A stretch of DNA of 64,000 bases from Xanthomonas arboricola pv. juglandis (GCF_001013475.1 NZ_JZEF01000003.1:517400-581399), one strand, 5' to 3'; counted from the stretch's first letter, positions 54,493 through 63,962 are shown. Notes: generated by a model not told the origin, from the letters alone. Numbers and translations are program-made.

Positions 54493-57400
54493 GCGCGGCT
54501 GAGCCCAATGCGTGCGATGTGGACCACCTGTTCCACCAGCGCCTTGGCGTGGTCAAGTCCGAGCAGGTCGAAAATGGGCGGCAGCAGCGTCTGGCGGATC
54601 TGCGATTCAATGCTGTGCTGGTTCAAGGAATGTTCTGCCACGGCCGTGCGCACCACCTCGTCGATGCGGATGGCCAGGGCCACCAGCTCGGCCATCTGGT
54701 CGGCAGTTCGGGCGTTGAGCGCCTGCTCGCCCAATTCCAGCCTGATGGCGCCGAAATAGGCGCTGGCATGCCGGTTGTCGGCCAGCGCTGTAGGGATGCC
54801 GGGGGTCTGCCCGGCTTCCAGACGCTGCTCGAATGCCTTGAAGACCGCGTATTGCTTCAAGGGGTGGTCGAACATGGCTTCGGCCTCGGCGATCGCCTGG
54901 CGCAGCAGTTCGCCGAAGACCTTTTGCGCGTAGGGGTCGCCGGCAAGGTCTTGCTCGATGGTCTTGCGCAGGCGGGTCTGGATCAGGTCCGCCTCGTTAC
55001 GGGTCTTGTCGTCCGACCAGCTCTGCGGGTCCTGCGGCTGGCCCAGCGCGTGTACCACGTAGGCGCCTTGGGGTTCGCGGACTTCGCGCCCGATGACATG
55101 CTTGTCCACCAGTTTGCGGATCTGGTCTTCGTAGATGCTGTAGTCCACCGTCTCCATCGCATCGCGGCGCGCGGTCAGGCGCAGCCCGGAAAAGAAGCGC
55201 AGATCCTGCTTGTAGCGGTCGATCAACGCATCGGGAAAGGCGCTGTCTTCAAAGAAGCTGCGCGAGGACAGTGCGGTTTGCAGGCACAGGCCGAAGTCGG
55301 TCAATGCCGCATAAAAATCCTCGCGCAGCGCCTGGCGGTCGTCGTAGTCCTGGCCATCGGCGCCGCGCACGAAATGCGGAATCAGCCGCTGCCGGAACTG
55401 TTCGAGATCGCGCCGGTTGGCCACCCCGTCGAAGAACGCCCACAGCCGCGCATGCAGGACGGGCAGGTGTCTGTACTCGGTGCCGACGGCGCGATACAGC
55501 CCTTCCAGGTCGGCCACGTCGAAGCCGGCCTGCGTGCGCGTTTCCAGGTCGCGGTAGGCGCGCACGGCGGTGTCCAGCTCGGTCAGGATGCCGCGGTAGT
55601 CCACCAGCAGGCCGTGGCGCTTGGCATCATGCAGGCGGTTCACCCGCGCCACCGCCTGGATCAGATTGTGGCCCTTGAGCGGTTTGTCGATGTACAGCAC
55701 GCCGTTGCGCGGTTCGTCGAAGCCGGTGAGCAGCTTGTCCACCACGATCAGCAGGTCCGGGTCGCCTTCGCCGCCAAAGGCCTGCACCGTCTCGCGCTCG
55801 TAGTCTTCCGGGGCGATGCGGGCATCGACGATGGTCTGCTTCCACCACTTCTGCACCTCAGGCAAGGTGTCCTCGTCCACCGCGCTGTTGCCCTCGCGCG
55901 TGTCGGGCGGGGAGATCACCACCGCGCTGCTGGCAAGGCCGGTGTCGTCCAGCGCGCGCTTGTAGCGGATCGCATCGCGCTTGCTGTCGGTGGCCACCTG
56001 GCCCTTCAGCCCCAGCGGTTTGACGTGCTCGTGGTAGTGCGCGGCAATGTCCCAGGCGATCAGCTCGATGCGGTTTTCGGCGCCATACACCGCGCGCTTG
56101 CCGGCGAACTTCTTTTTGAGATCGGTACTCTGCGCCTCGGACAACCCGGCGGTGATCTTGTCGAACCAGCGGGTCACCGCGGCTTCGTTGACGTCCAGCT
56201 CCGGCACGCGCTCCTCGTACAGCAGCGGCGCCACGGTCTGGTCTTCCACCGCGCGCTGCATCGAGTAGGCGTGCAGGATCGGGCCGAACTTGTTGGCGGT
56301 CTTCTCGTTCTTCAGCAGCGGGGTGCCGGTGAAGGCCAGGTAGGCCGCGTTGGGCAGCGCCTTGCGCATGCGCTCGTGGGTTTCGCCGCCGTGGCTGCGG
56401 TGGCCCTCGTCCACCAGCACGATCAGGTTGGGCGAGGGGTTGCGGCACTCGGGCAGCTTGGCGGCGGTGGTGAACTTCTGCACCAGCGAGAAGGTGATGC
56501 GCTCGTTGCCCTGGCCGATGCGCCGGGCCAGGTCGCGGCCGGTGGTGGCCTTGCTGCGCTCGCCGTCCTTGCGGGTGGCCACGGCCGAGCCGAATGCGCC
56601 GCCACTGAGGAAGTTGCGCGCCAGCTGGGTTTCCAGGTCGGTGCGGTCGGTGACCACCAGCACCCGGCATTCCTGCAGGGCCGGGTCCAGCAGCAGCGCC
56701 TTGGTCAGGAACACCATGGTGAAGCTCTTGCCCGAGCCGGTGGTGTGCCACAACACGCCGCCCTCGCGGCCGCCATCGGGCCGGAGCTTGCGCAGTTGCG
56801 CCAGGAGCGCGCGGATGCCGAAGAACTGCTGGTAGCGCGCCACCAGCTTGCCCACCTTGCGGTCGAACAGCACGAAATTGCGCAGCACCTCCAGCAGCCG
56901 GTCCGGGGTGAGCAGGCCGGCCAGCAGCCGGTCCTGTTCGGTCGGCAGCATCGGCTGCGCCCACAGCGCCTGGCAATAGGCGCGCAGCGGCGCTGGCTTG
57001 CCCGCCAGCAGCGCGTCGCGCGTGGCGGCGGGCAGGGCAGCATTTTTGACGCGGCTCAGGTGCGCCTGGTCGAACTGCTCATCGCGCCAGCGCGCCCAGA
57101 ACGTTGCCGGGGTGAGCGTGGTGCCGTAGCGCGCTTCGGTCAGGCTGATGGCCAGCAGCAGCTGCGCATACGCAAACAGCTGTGGAACCTCCTCGCTGCG
57201 CTGGTTGCGCAACTGCTGGCTGATGCCCTCATTGACCATCGACTTGCCGGCATGCCCGGCATCGGCGCGCTTGGCCTCGATCACCACCAGCGGCAGGCCG
57301 TTGACGTAGCCCACGATGTCCGGGATGCGGGTGTGCGTGCCCTGCGCGGACAGCACCTCGCATTCTTCGGTGATGTCCCAGCGGTTGGCGGCCGGGTCAG

Positions 57401-57779
57401 TCCAGTCGATCACGGCGATGGTGGGTTGGTGCTTCTTGCCGTCGGGCATGAACTCGGTGACGGTGATGCCCAGCGCCAGCCGCTTGTACAGCGCTTCGTT
57501 GGCGGCCAGCAGCCCTTCGCCCAGCGGCAGCGCCGACAGCTCGCGCACGATCTGGTCGATGGCGCCGGGCGAGAGCGGGTAGGCCTGGCCCTTGTAGCTG
57601 TAGCGTCGTGTCTGCAGCACCTCCAGCAGCCGCGGCAGCAGCAGCACCTCGCGGGTGCCACCGCGCAGCGCCAGGCAGTCGGCGGCGCTCAGGTACTGCC
57701 AGCCCAGGTTGCACAGCAGGTGCAGGGCGGGCAGCTGCGCGCTGGCCTGTTCGCGGGTGTCGGGGGCGCTGTGGTTCAT
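54489..57779 (-). CDS. hsdR: Type I restriction endonuclease subunit R
   Basis: HsdR is the motor and nuclease of a type I restriction-modification complex. It translocates unmethylated DNA and cleaves it. The PD-(D/E)xK nuclease motif is in IPDIVGYVNGLPLVVIEAKR (around residues 152-172). The helicase core has Walker A WHTTGSGKSFTM (about 340-352), VDEGHRSHG near 454 and AFTGTPLL near 485. The protein is 1096 residues, full length, with no disruption. It starts with the ATG at 57779, overlapping the hsdS stop. Confidence 0.96.
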   Translation of the reverse strand: MNHSAPDTREQASAQLPALHLLCNLGWQYLSAADCLALRGGTREVLLLPRLLEVLQTRRYSYKGQAYPLSPGAIDQIVRELSALPLGEGLLAANEALYKRLALGITVTEFMPDGKKHQPTIAVIDWTDPAANRWDITEECEVLSAQGTHTRIPDIVGYVNGLPLVVIEAKRADAGHAGKSMVNEGISQQLRNQRSEEVPQLFAYAQLLLAISLTEARYGTTLTPATFWARWRDEQFDQAHLSRVKNAALPAATRDALLAGKPAPLRAYCQALWAQPMLPTEQDRLLAGLLTPDRLLEVLRNFVLFDRKVGKLVARYQQFFGIRALLAQLRKLRPDGGREGGVLWHTTGSGKSFTMVFLTKALLLDPALQECRVLVVTDRTDLETQLARNFLSGGAFGSAVATRKDGERSKATTGRDLARRIGQGNERITFSLVQKFTTAAKLPECRNPSPNLIVLVDEGHRSHGGETHERMRKALPNAAYLAFTGTPLLKNEKTANKFGPILHAYSMQRAVEDQTVAPLLYEERVPELDVNEAAVTRWFDKITAGLSEAQSTDLKKKFAGKRAVYGAENRIELIAWDIAAHYHEHVKPLGLKGQVATDSKRDAIRYKRALDDTGLASSAVVISPPDTREGNSAVDEDTLPEVQKWWKQTIVDARIAPEDYERETVQAFGGEGDPDLLIVVDKLLTGFDEPRNGVLYIDKPLKGHNLIQAVARVNRLHDAKRHGLLVDYRGILTELDTAVRAYRDLETRTQAGFDVADLEGLYRAVGTEYRHLPVLHARLWAFFDGVANRRDLEQFRQRLIPHFVRGADGQDYDDRQALREDFYAALTDFGLCLQTALSSRSFFEDSAFPDALIDRYKQDLRFFSGLRLTARRDAMETVDYSIYEDQIRKLVDKHVIGREVREPQGAYVVHALGQPQDPQSWSDDKTRNEADLIQTRLRKTIEQDLAGDPYAQKVFGELLRQAIAEAEAMFDHPLKQYAVFKAFEQRLEAGQTPGIPTALADNRHASAYFGAIRLELGEQALNARTADQMAELVALAIRIDEVVRTAVAEHSLNQHSIESQIRQTLLPPIFDLLGLDHAKALVEQVVHIARIGLSRA

Positions 57780-59044
57780 GCGTGTGCGGCCTCATCGGCG
57801 GGCAGGCGCACGCGGCGCTTGCCGGTGAGGAGTTGGGACATCAACGCGGATTTCTCTTCCCGCAGCAGGTCCAGCTGGCTCTTGATCAACTCAACTTCGT
57901 GGCCGGCTCGAGCCAACATATTCGCAATCGCTTGCTGCTCCTCTACGGGGGGCAAAGGAATGTGGATGCGTTGGAAATCCTTCCAGCGCAGGCTTCCGCG
58001 GCGGTCTACCGATGCATTGATCGCAGATGCGAAGATTTGGCGATAGTGTTCTGTCTTGAGAAGCGCAAACAGGTAGGCATCAACGACTTTATCGTTTGCC
58101 TTGAAGACTGTGTACATAGGGCTGACCAGACCAGCGTCGTACAAATTCTGATAGCCGATGGAGCCTTCGTCGATATGATTCGTTGCATAGACCAAGCAGC
58201 CCCGAGGAGCAACTTTGTAGGTGGACGTATTTGCGCTGAACACCTGTTTTTTGAAGTATTTCAGTGAATCGACCAGCCCGTGGTGTTTGGTGCAAGACAA
58301 GACGGGATAGGGCTCTGAATCGCCTAATTTATCGCTGATTTCCGCGGCGACATCACCGATTCGGGGATAGTCCCACTCCACTGGCACCGAGCCATAGGGC
58401 GTGTCCCTCTTGTGCCCACTTGCAGTGAAGCCCGCAAGACGGCACTTGCCGGTCAACACTTGCTGTGAAAGCAGCGTCTTCTGGTGACGACTATTGGCTA
58501 GCAGACGCTCTGTGGTGGCGATTGCTTGATCCCAGGTGGAAAGGATGTGGGCGATGCGGTGTTGTTCCGAAATGGGGGGCAGTAGAACGGGAAAAGCCTT
58601 CAGCTGCGAAGAGTTGATGCTTGCAAGATTGGTGCTGCGCTTGGCGCAACTCAGGAAATAGGTACGTCCGTATTCGCTCCCGGATAGCGCGGATAAGAAC
58701 AATGGATTGACCAGCTCTCGCTTGGCACGGACTGCGAAGACGTGGTTTTGATGCAGGCAGGGATCGAGCGTACCGTTCCAAACAGCGCCTCTGCCCAGTT
58801 TGTCGAAATCGCCGCCCTCGGTCATCAAGATGTCACCCGCCTTGAGTGAATAACGATCGATTTGATGCCGTTCCACTTCGATCGTCTTTACCTCGCTGAG
58901 GTTGATGAAGCTGTCCTGCACGTTTGCCACACGCAGATAGGGAAGTTCCACCGGATCAATCAGCCCAGTTTTTCCCTTCGCCACGCCGGTACGCACGTCC
59001 GCGACCTCATGGAGCGGTCGGCGACTCCAACCTTTAGGTAGCAT
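57776..59044 (-). CDS. hsdS: Type I restriction specificity subunit S
   Basis: HsdS reads the split DNA target for the type I complex. There are two target-recognition domains (about residues 1-160 and 200-360). Each is followed by a conserved helix: LLPPISEQHRIAHILSTWDQ with LLSQQVLTGK, and PLPPVEEQQAIANMLARAGH with LMSQLLTGKRR. The ATG at 59044 has AAGGA 8 bases upstream; frames further upstream lack support. Length is 422 residues, normal for a complete subunit. The variable domains are less GC-rich than the neighbours, as expected for horizontally exchanged recognition domains. Confidence 0.95.
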   Translation of the reverse strand: MLPKGWSRRPLHEVADVRTGVAKGKTGLIDPVELPYLRVANVQDSFINLSEVKTIEVERHQIDRYSLKAGDILMTEGGDFDKLGRGAVWNGTLDPCLHQNHVFAVRAKRELVNPLFLSALSGSEYGRTYFLSCAKRSTNLASINSSQLKAFPVLLPPISEQHRIAHILSTWDQAIATTERLLANSRHQKTLLSQQVLTGKCRLAGFTASGHKRDTPYGSVPVEWDYPRIGDVAAEISDKLGDSEPYPVLSCTKHHGLVDSLKYFKKQVFSANTSTYKVAPRGCLVYATNHIDEGSIGYQNLYDAGLVSPMYTVFKANDKVVDAYLFALLKTEHYRQIFASAINASVDRRGSLRWKDFQRIHIPLPPVEEQQAIANMLARAGHEVELIKSQLDLLREEKSALMSQLLTGKRRVRLPADEAAHA

Positions 59045-59169
59045 CAGGGCTTTCCTTGTAGCTTTTCTTAGTAGCGACGGTGAATGCGATGTGGGACTCC
59101 GGCAAGAAGCCACATACAAATTTGGCGGTTGAGCAGGAAATATATATTTTTTGCATCACGTGACTCTTC

Positions 59170-60267
59170 TCATTCGGAAGCACGACTGCCTCCCTTGCGT
59201 GCCAGTTTCTCTATCGACTCCAGCGCCCCAATGTCCTCCACATCCGCCGCCAACGCCTCCGCCTTGCGCCGCTTGGCATCGAACGCCGTATAGCGCTCAT
59301 GCACGATCTGCTGCATGCGCTCGTGGCTGACGGTGCCGGCGTCTTTCAGCAGCGGCCGTTCGTTGAACTCGACAAAGCGGTCCACGTACTGGCGCCAGTC
59401 GTCCATGCGCAGGTCCTGGCGCTGGCTGGCGCGGTCCTCGGCGTAGTCCAGGAACATCGCGGCGATGCGGTTCAACTGGGTGATTTCCTCGGCGTGCAGA
59501 TAGTTCTTGGCCACGATGACGTCGGTCTTGCGCACGCGGCCGGCCTTCCAGCCGGTCAACGCCATGTTGGGCTGGTCGGGGTCGGCGCGCTCCACGATGA
59601 GTTGGGCGGCGGTCTTCTGGGTGACGGCGTAGAGCATCTTGTTCTGCACCATGGCAAAGAACTGGCCGGTGGCGGTGTCGTCGTCGCGGTAGTCCACCGA
59701 CAGCGCGAACAGGTCGCGGATCTTCTGGTAGAACCGCTTCTCCGAGGTGCGGATCTCGCGGATGCGTTCCAGCAGCTCGTCGAAGTGGTCCCAGCCGGCC
59801 GGGTCCTTCAGGCGCGCGTCGTCCATCACGAAGCCCTTGACCAGGTACTCCCGCAGATGGGTGGTGGCCCACTGCCGGAACTGGGTGCCGCGCGGGGATT
59901 TCACCCGGTAGCCGATGGCCAGGATCATGTCCAGGTTGTAGAGCTTCAGCGGCCGCCGTACCTGGCGGCCGCCTTCGGTGCGAACCATTAAGTCATCTTT
60001 AATGGTTGCCCCGGCCTGCAGCTCGTCTTCGGCCAGGACGTTCTTGATGTGGATGTTGATGTTGGGCACGGAGGTCTGGAACAGCGCAGCCAGTTCCAAC
60101 TGACTTAGCCAGACACTGCCGCTTTCGGCGCGCAGGTAGAAGCGGGTGGCGCCGTCCTCGGTGGTGTAGAGCACCAGTTCGCTCTGGGAGGCGATGGGCG
60201 GCCAGCTTTCTGATGCGCCAGTGCCTTGGCTCTCGCTGGCCGGGGATAGCGGTGAGCGCTTACTCAT
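59170..60267 (-). CDS. rhuM: RhuM family protein in the type I restriction operon
   Basis: RhuM proteins, named from Salmonella pathogenicity island 3, are cytoplasmic proteins of unknown function often found inside type I restriction loci. The 365-residue sequence has the family N-terminus, a KilA-N/BRO-like DNA-binding segment (SVWLSQLELAALFQTSVPNI), then LYNLDMILAIGYRVKSPRGT and FRQWATTHLREYLVKGFVMD. A strong AAGGAG precedes the ATG at 60267, which overlaps the end of hsdM by 8 bases. Its place between hsdM and hsdS suggests a regulatory or accessory role in restriction. Confidence 0.92.
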   Translation of the reverse strand: MSKRSPLSPASESQGTGASESWPPIASQSELVLYTTEDGATRFYLRAESGSVWLSQLELAALFQTSVPNINIHIKNVLAEDELQAGATIKDDLMVRTEGGRQVRRPLKLYNLDMILAIGYRVKSPRGTQFRQWATTHLREYLVKGFVMDDARLKDPAGWDHFDELLERIREIRTSEKRFYQKIRDLFALSVDYRDDDTATGQFFAMVQNKMLYAVTQKTAAQLIVERADPDQPNMALTGWKAGRVRKTDVIVAKNYLHAEEITQLNRIAAMFLDYAEDRASQRQDLRMDDWRQYVDRFVEFNERPLLKDAGTVSHERMQQIVHERYTAFDAKRRKAEALAADVEDIGALESIEKLARKGGSRASE

Positions 60268-61768
60268 ACCCCAACTCCTTGAGGTAGCCAGCCATCTGCT
60301 CTTCCAGCCTGGCCAGCTCGGCCTTGAGTTGTTCGCGCTCGCGGCGCACGGCCATCAGGTCGATTTCTGCTTCTTCCTCGAACGTATCCACGTAGCGGGG
60401 GATATTGAGGTTGTAGTCGTTGCCGGCGATCTCGGCCGGGCTGGCCAGGTAGGCGTACTTGTCCACATTCTGGCGCGCCTGCACGGTGTCCAGGATGCGC
60501 TGCAGGTCGCTTTCGCGCAGCAGGTTCTGGTTCTTGCCGTCCTGGTAGTGGCGACTGGCGTCGATGAACAGTACGTTCTTGTCTTTCTTCTTGGTGCGGA
60601 ACACCAGTACCGCGGCGGGGATGCCGGTGCCGTAGAACAGCTTTTCCGGCAGGCCGATCACCACGTCCAGCAGGTTTTCGTCGATCAGCTTCTGGCGGAT
60701 GCGGCCCTCGGCGGCGCCACGGAACAGCACGCCGTGCGGCACCACCACCGCCATGCGGCCGGTGCGCGGCCTCATGGTGGCGATCATGTGCAGGATGAAG
60801 GCGTAGTCGCCCTTGGTGCGTGGCGGCAGGCCGCGACGGAAGCGGTCGTGCGGGTCGTTGCCGGCGCTGTCGTGGCCCCATTTTTCCAGCGAGAACGGCG
60901 GGTTGGCCACGACGATGTCGAAGTCCCTGAGGTGGTTGCCAGCCAGCAGCTTGGGGTTGCGGATGGTGTCGCCCCACTCGATGCGGTGGTTGTCCTCGCC
61001 ATGCAGGAACATGTTCATCTTGGCCAGCGCCCAGGTGCTGCCGATGGCCTCCTGGCCGTAGAGCGCGTACTTGCCGCTGCCGGTGCGCTCGCGGATCAGG
61101 CGGCCGCACTTGAGCAGCAGCGAGCCGGAGCCGCAGGTGGGGTCGCAAATGTCATCGCCCTGTTGCGGGTCCATCAGGCGCGCCATCAGCGCGGAGACTT
61201 CCGGCGGGGTGTAGAACTCGCCGGCCTTCTTGCCGCTGCTGGAGGCGAAATTCTTGATCAGGTACTCGTAGGCGTTGCCGATGATGTCCAGCTGGCCGAT
61301 GCGCGAGGGGCGCAGGTTGAGCGCAGGCTTGGCGAAGTCTTCCAGCAGGTGGCGCAGCAGATCGTTCTTCTGCTGTTCCTCGCCCAGCTTGTTGGCATTG
61401 AAGCTGATGTCCTGGAACACGTCGCGCAGCTTGCCCAGGTTTGCGTCTTCGATGGCGTGCAGGGCCTTGTCGATGCGCTCGCCATTGCCGGGGCGGTGGC
61501 GCTGGTCGTACAGGGTGTAGAAGTTGGCGCTATGCGGCAGCACGAAGCGCTCACTCTTGAGGAGTTCTTCGATCAGGCCGGGCTTGTCGCCGTGTTTGGT
61601 CTTGTAGTCGTCGTAGTGGTCCTGCCAGACGTCGGAGACGTATTTCAGGAACAGCATGGTCAGCACATAGTCCTTGTAGACGCTGGGGTCCACGGTGCCG
61701 CGGAAGGTGTCGCAGGCGCCCCAGACGGCGGCATTGATGGTGTCCTGGGCGATATCGGTCTTGCTCAT
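60260..61768 (-). CDS. hsdM: Type I restriction-modification methyltransferase subunit M
   Basis: HsdM methylates adenine at N6 in the recognised sequence. The SAM-binding motif I is DPTCGSGSLL near residue 210, and the catalytic NPPF (VVANPPFSLEKW) is near residue 287. The N-terminal helical bundle (DPSVYKDYVLTMLFLKYVSD) is complete. The C-terminal helix that contacts HsdS is also present (EREQLKAELARLEEQMAGYL). Length is 502 residues. It starts 15 bases after the half-size HsdS-like gene. Confidence 0.96.
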   Translation of the reverse strand: MSKTDIAQDTINAAVWGACDTFRGTVDPSVYKDYVLTMLFLKYVSDVWQDHYDDYKTKHGDKPGLIEELLKSERFVLPHSANFYTLYDQRHRPGNGERIDKALHAIEDANLGKLRDVFQDISFNANKLGEEQQKNDLLRHLLEDFAKPALNLRPSRIGQLDIIGNAYEYLIKNFASSSGKKAGEFYTPPEVSALMARLMDPQQGDDICDPTCGSGSLLLKCGRLIRERTGSGKYALYGQEAIGSTWALAKMNMFLHGEDNHRIEWGDTIRNPKLLAGNHLRDFDIVVANPPFSLEKWGHDSAGNDPHDRFRRGLPPRTKGDYAFILHMIATMRPRTGRMAVVVPHGVLFRGAAEGRIRQKLIDENLLDVVIGLPEKLFYGTGIPAAVLVFRTKKKDKNVLFIDASRHYQDGKNQNLLRESDLQRILDTVQARQNVDKYAYLASPAEIAGNDYNLNIPRYVDTFEEEAEIDLMAVRREREQLKAELARLEEQMAGYLKELGYE

Positions 61769-61783
61769 GGGGTATCCAAGGTT

Positions 61784-62371
61784 TTAGGCGAGGAGGCGCT
61801 CGGCGAGGATCGCCAGCTCGGTGTCGCGGTTGTTGATCAGCGCGTGTAAGGCGGCGCGCTCTGCTTGTGCGGCCTGCTCTAGCGCAATGGCCGCGTGCTG
61901 CAGTGGCAGTGGAGGCAGGCGGATGGGGGTCATGTCCAGCACCGTGCGGCGGATACTCAGCTGGTTGCTGCCCTCGGCCGACTGGCGCAGATAGCGTTGT
62001 GCCGGCGCCTGATTGAGTTGCCACGCGAGAAAGGCGGGCAACAACTGCTGCGGTGCCTTCACCCGGATGACATAGATGTGCGGGGAGCACAGCGTGCGTG
62101 GCGGCGGTGCCTGCACCAGCGCCGCGAAGGTGTTGGCCCCTCTGGCGATGAACACGATGTCCTGATCCAGGAGCCAGTCGGGGTGTTTACGACCTTCCAC
62201 CTCTGTTGCGACAAGCGTGTCGTAGGTGCAGAGCCGGGTGCGTGGAACGTCCCTGATTTGGACGACGCGCACGCTGCCCCCGGCAACCTCAGGAATCGAC
62301 CCGCGAAACGGATAGCCCATGCGGACGTCCGCGTGCTTGGCAAGGGTGGCGATAAGTGCATGATTGACCAT
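61784..62371 (-). CDS. Half-size HsdS-like specificity protein
   Basis: This 195-residue protein looks like a single target-recognition domain plus one conserved helix of a type I specificity subunit. DWLLDQDIVFIARGANTFAA and CSPHIYVIRVKAPQQLLPAF lead to RLPPLPLQHAAIALEQAAQA followed by a long helix to the C-terminus. There is no second domain. It is the first gene of the operon and lies 15 bases before hsdM, while a complete hsdS is further downstream. I chose the ATG at 62371; the frame is open to a TTG at 62407 but without a ribosome binding site. It may form alternative complexes as a dimer, or act as an operon-specific regulator. Confidence 0.8.
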   Translation of the reverse strand: MVNHALIATLAKHADVRMGYPFRGSIPEVAGGSVRVVQIRDVPRTRLCTYDTLVATEVEGRKHPDWLLDQDIVFIARGANTFAALVQAPPPRTLCSPHIYVIRVKAPQQLLPAFLAWQLNQAPAQRYLRQSAEGSNQLSIRRTVLDMTPIRLPPLPLQHAAIALEQAAQAERAALHALINNRDTELAILAERLLA

Positions 62372-62395
62372 GAAGCGCACAATGAGGTGGAATCC

Positions 62396-62452
62396 ATTTT
62401 TTGTCAATAAAATTTTGCTTCATTTGCTTTGATGCAATAAAAATTGATGCGC
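62396..62452 (-). promoter_or_regulatory. AT-rich promoter region of the restriction operon
   Basis: This stretch is strikingly AT-rich compared with its surroundings. On the minus strand a TTGCAT and, about 19 bases later, TTTTAT could serve as -35 and -10. A TTGACA lies at 62407-62402. TTGATGC is repeated directly at 62429 and 62444 (plus strand). The exact promoter is uncertain. Confidence 0.4.
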
Positions 62453-62540
62453 GAAGGCCGGTTGCTTGGTAATCTCATGGTCAAGGAGCGGTGTCTCCTG
62501 CCGTGAGAACAGGCCATGCGGTGTGCGATCGGAGAAAAGA

Positions 62541-62801
62541 ATGAAGCAATCTTTTGACGGTGATGGCTCCGTGCTGGGTTATTACCTGCCCGAGCACGCG
62601 CAGGACCGCCTGCAGAAGCTTGGCGAGCACATGCGTTTTCTGGCGCGGATTGCGGAGCCGCGCACGCGCGCAGAAGAGCAGGCTCCGCAACTGGCGATTC
62701 GCATGGACGAGCTGGCGCTCTGTCTAGAGTTGCTGGCAGAGCAGGTGCGTCTGATTCTTGATGAGGCACGCTGGCCGGCGACGCTGCACGCTTCTGTTTG
62801 A
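62541..62801 (+). CDS. XAC0095-like small protein
   Basis: This 86-residue protein resembles the XAC0095-type family found mainly in xanthomonads, with GSVLGYYLPEHAQDRLQKLG, HMRFLARIAEPRTRAEEQAP and MDELALCLELLAEQV. It is probably a small helical cytoplasmic protein; function is unknown. GGAGAAAAGA lies directly before the ATG at 62541, an ideal ribosome binding site. It is divergent from the restriction operon. An IS element begins 3-4 bases after its stop codon, so any downstream partner gene has been separated from it. Confidence 0.8.
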   Translation: MKQSFDGDGSVLGYYLPEHAQDRLQKLGEHMRFLARIAEPRTRAEEQAPQLAIRMDELALCLELLAEQVRLILDEARWPATLHASV

Positions 62802-62853
62802 AGGTGACCCACCCCCGATTACCGTGCCATTCGAAAGTAGAGAATTCGACCTT

Positions 62854-63702
62854 CTACGGCGCCTGGGAATTCGCTTGGGACCCGCAATTTCGGGCGAATT
62901 CCTCAGGGGTTTTCCATGCCAGTGCACTGTGGGGTCGCTCCTCGTTATAGAAGCGCCGCCACGCTTCGATTTTGCTCCGCGCGTCGGCCAGTGACAAGAA
63001 CCAGTGCTCATTCAGGCACTCCTGCCGCAGGCGCCCGTTGAAGCTTTCCACCAGCGCGTTGTCGGTCGGTGTCCCTCTGCGGGAGAAGTCCAGCTCCACG
63101 CCGTTTTCATACGCCCAGCGGTCCATTACCTTGCCGGCAAACTCGCTGCCGTTATCCACCTTGATCGCCTCCGGCTTGCCGCGTTGAGCGGCCAACCGGG
63201 TCACTGCCTCGGCCACATCGTCGGCCCGCAAGGACTGGTCTACGACGATGGCCAGGCACTCATGCGTGAAGTGATCCAGTACCGGCAACAACCGGAAGCG
63301 ACGGCCATCGAACAGCGCATCACTGACGAAGTCCATGCCCCACAGGGTATTGGGCGCAGTGGCCACTTTGATCGGTTGCCGTCGGCGTGCACTGCGACTG
63401 CGACGAGGCCGACAATGCCTTAAAGACAGGCCTTCCTCCTTGTAAATGCGATGGATGCGCTTGTGGTTGTCCCGCCAGCCTTCCCGGCGCAGCATTACGA
63501 AAACCCGCTCGCACCCGTAATGAACACGGCTCAAGGCGATCTCCCGCATTCGCATGCGCACCGCGCTGCAGTCCCGCGCCTTGGCCTTGTAGGAGTAGCT
63601 GGACTGGGACATCGACATCATCTGCAACGCGCGGCGCAGGCTGACCCCAAAACGCTCATGCAGCTTGCCTACCCAGGAACGTCGCTGGGCAGGCCTCAGA
63701 GC
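62854..63702 (-). CDS. IS3-family transposase OrfB (DDE integrase domain)
   Basis: OrfB is the catalytic half of the transposase, made as an OrfAB fusion by a -1 shift. The three catalytic acids are in place: WGMDFVSDAL (Asp), KVDNGSEFAG (Asp) and NALVESFNGRLRQECL (Glu). The HTH_21-like region YGCERVFVMLRREGWRDNHK precedes the core. No stop or frameshift interrupts it, so the element may be active. An ATG at 63627 could start a shorter free protein. Confidence 0.9.
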   Translation of the reverse strand, partial: ALRPAQRRSWVGKLHERFGVSLRRALQMMSMSQSSYSYKAKARDCSAVRMRMREIALSRVHYGCERVFVMLRREGWRDNHKRIHRIYKEEGLSLRHCRPRRSRSARRRQPIKVATAPNTLWGMDFVSDALFDGRRFRLLPVLDHFTHECLAIVVDQSLRADDVAEAVTRLAAQRGKPEAIKVDNGSEFAGKVMDRWAYENGVELDFSRRGTPTDNALVESFNGRLRQECLNEHWFLSLADARSKIEAWRRFYNEERPHSALAWKTPEEFARNCGSQANSQAP

Positions 63703-63962
63703 TTTTTTGTGACCACCTCCTGCAGCATCGCCTTGTCCAAGCTAAGGTCGGCCACCAGTTGCTTGAGCTTGCGATTCTCCTCTTCCAGCAGCCGCAGGCG
63801 CTTGAGCTCGGACGGGCCCAGCCCACCGTATTTCTTGCGCCACACGTAGAACGTGGCCTCGGCTATGCCCATCTTCCGGCAGATCTCCCCGACCGCCATC
63901 CCCAGCTCGGCCTGCTTGAGCGCGTAGGCCACCTGCTCTTCGGTAAATCGTGACTTCTTCAT
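63696..63962 (-). CDS. IS3-family transposase OrfA (HTH protein)
   Basis: This 88-residue DNA-binding half of the transposase has a helix-turn-helix (EEQVAYALKQAELGMAVGEI, GIAEATFYVWRKKYGG). A leucine-zipper-like helix follows (LKRLRLLEEENRKLKQLVAD). It starts with the ATG at 63962 and ends just past the slippery site. Confidence 0.92.
   Translation of the reverse strand: MKKSRFTEEQVAYALKQAELGMAVGEICRKMGIAEATFYVWRKKYGGLGPSELKRLRLLEEENRKLKQLVADLSLDKAMLQEVVTKKL
63702..63708 (-). promoter_or_regulatory. Slippery heptamer AAAAAAG for -1 frameshifting
   Basis: At the end of orfA the minus strand reads A-AAA-AAG. A -1 shift here continues Lys-Lys-Ala-Leu-Arg into the orfB frame, giving the OrfAB fusion transposase, as known for IS3 elements. 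Confidence 0.85.

Noticed and set aside
62402..62407. TTGACA as the -35 box for the half-HsdS gene
   Set aside because: The hexamer at -10 distance is CATTGT, a poor match, and it would place the transcript start close to or inside the coding start. Kept only as part of an uncertain AT-rich promoter region.
63696..63708. Apparent frameshift between the transposase frames
   Set aside because: This is the programmed A6G slippery site of IS3 elements, not a mutation.
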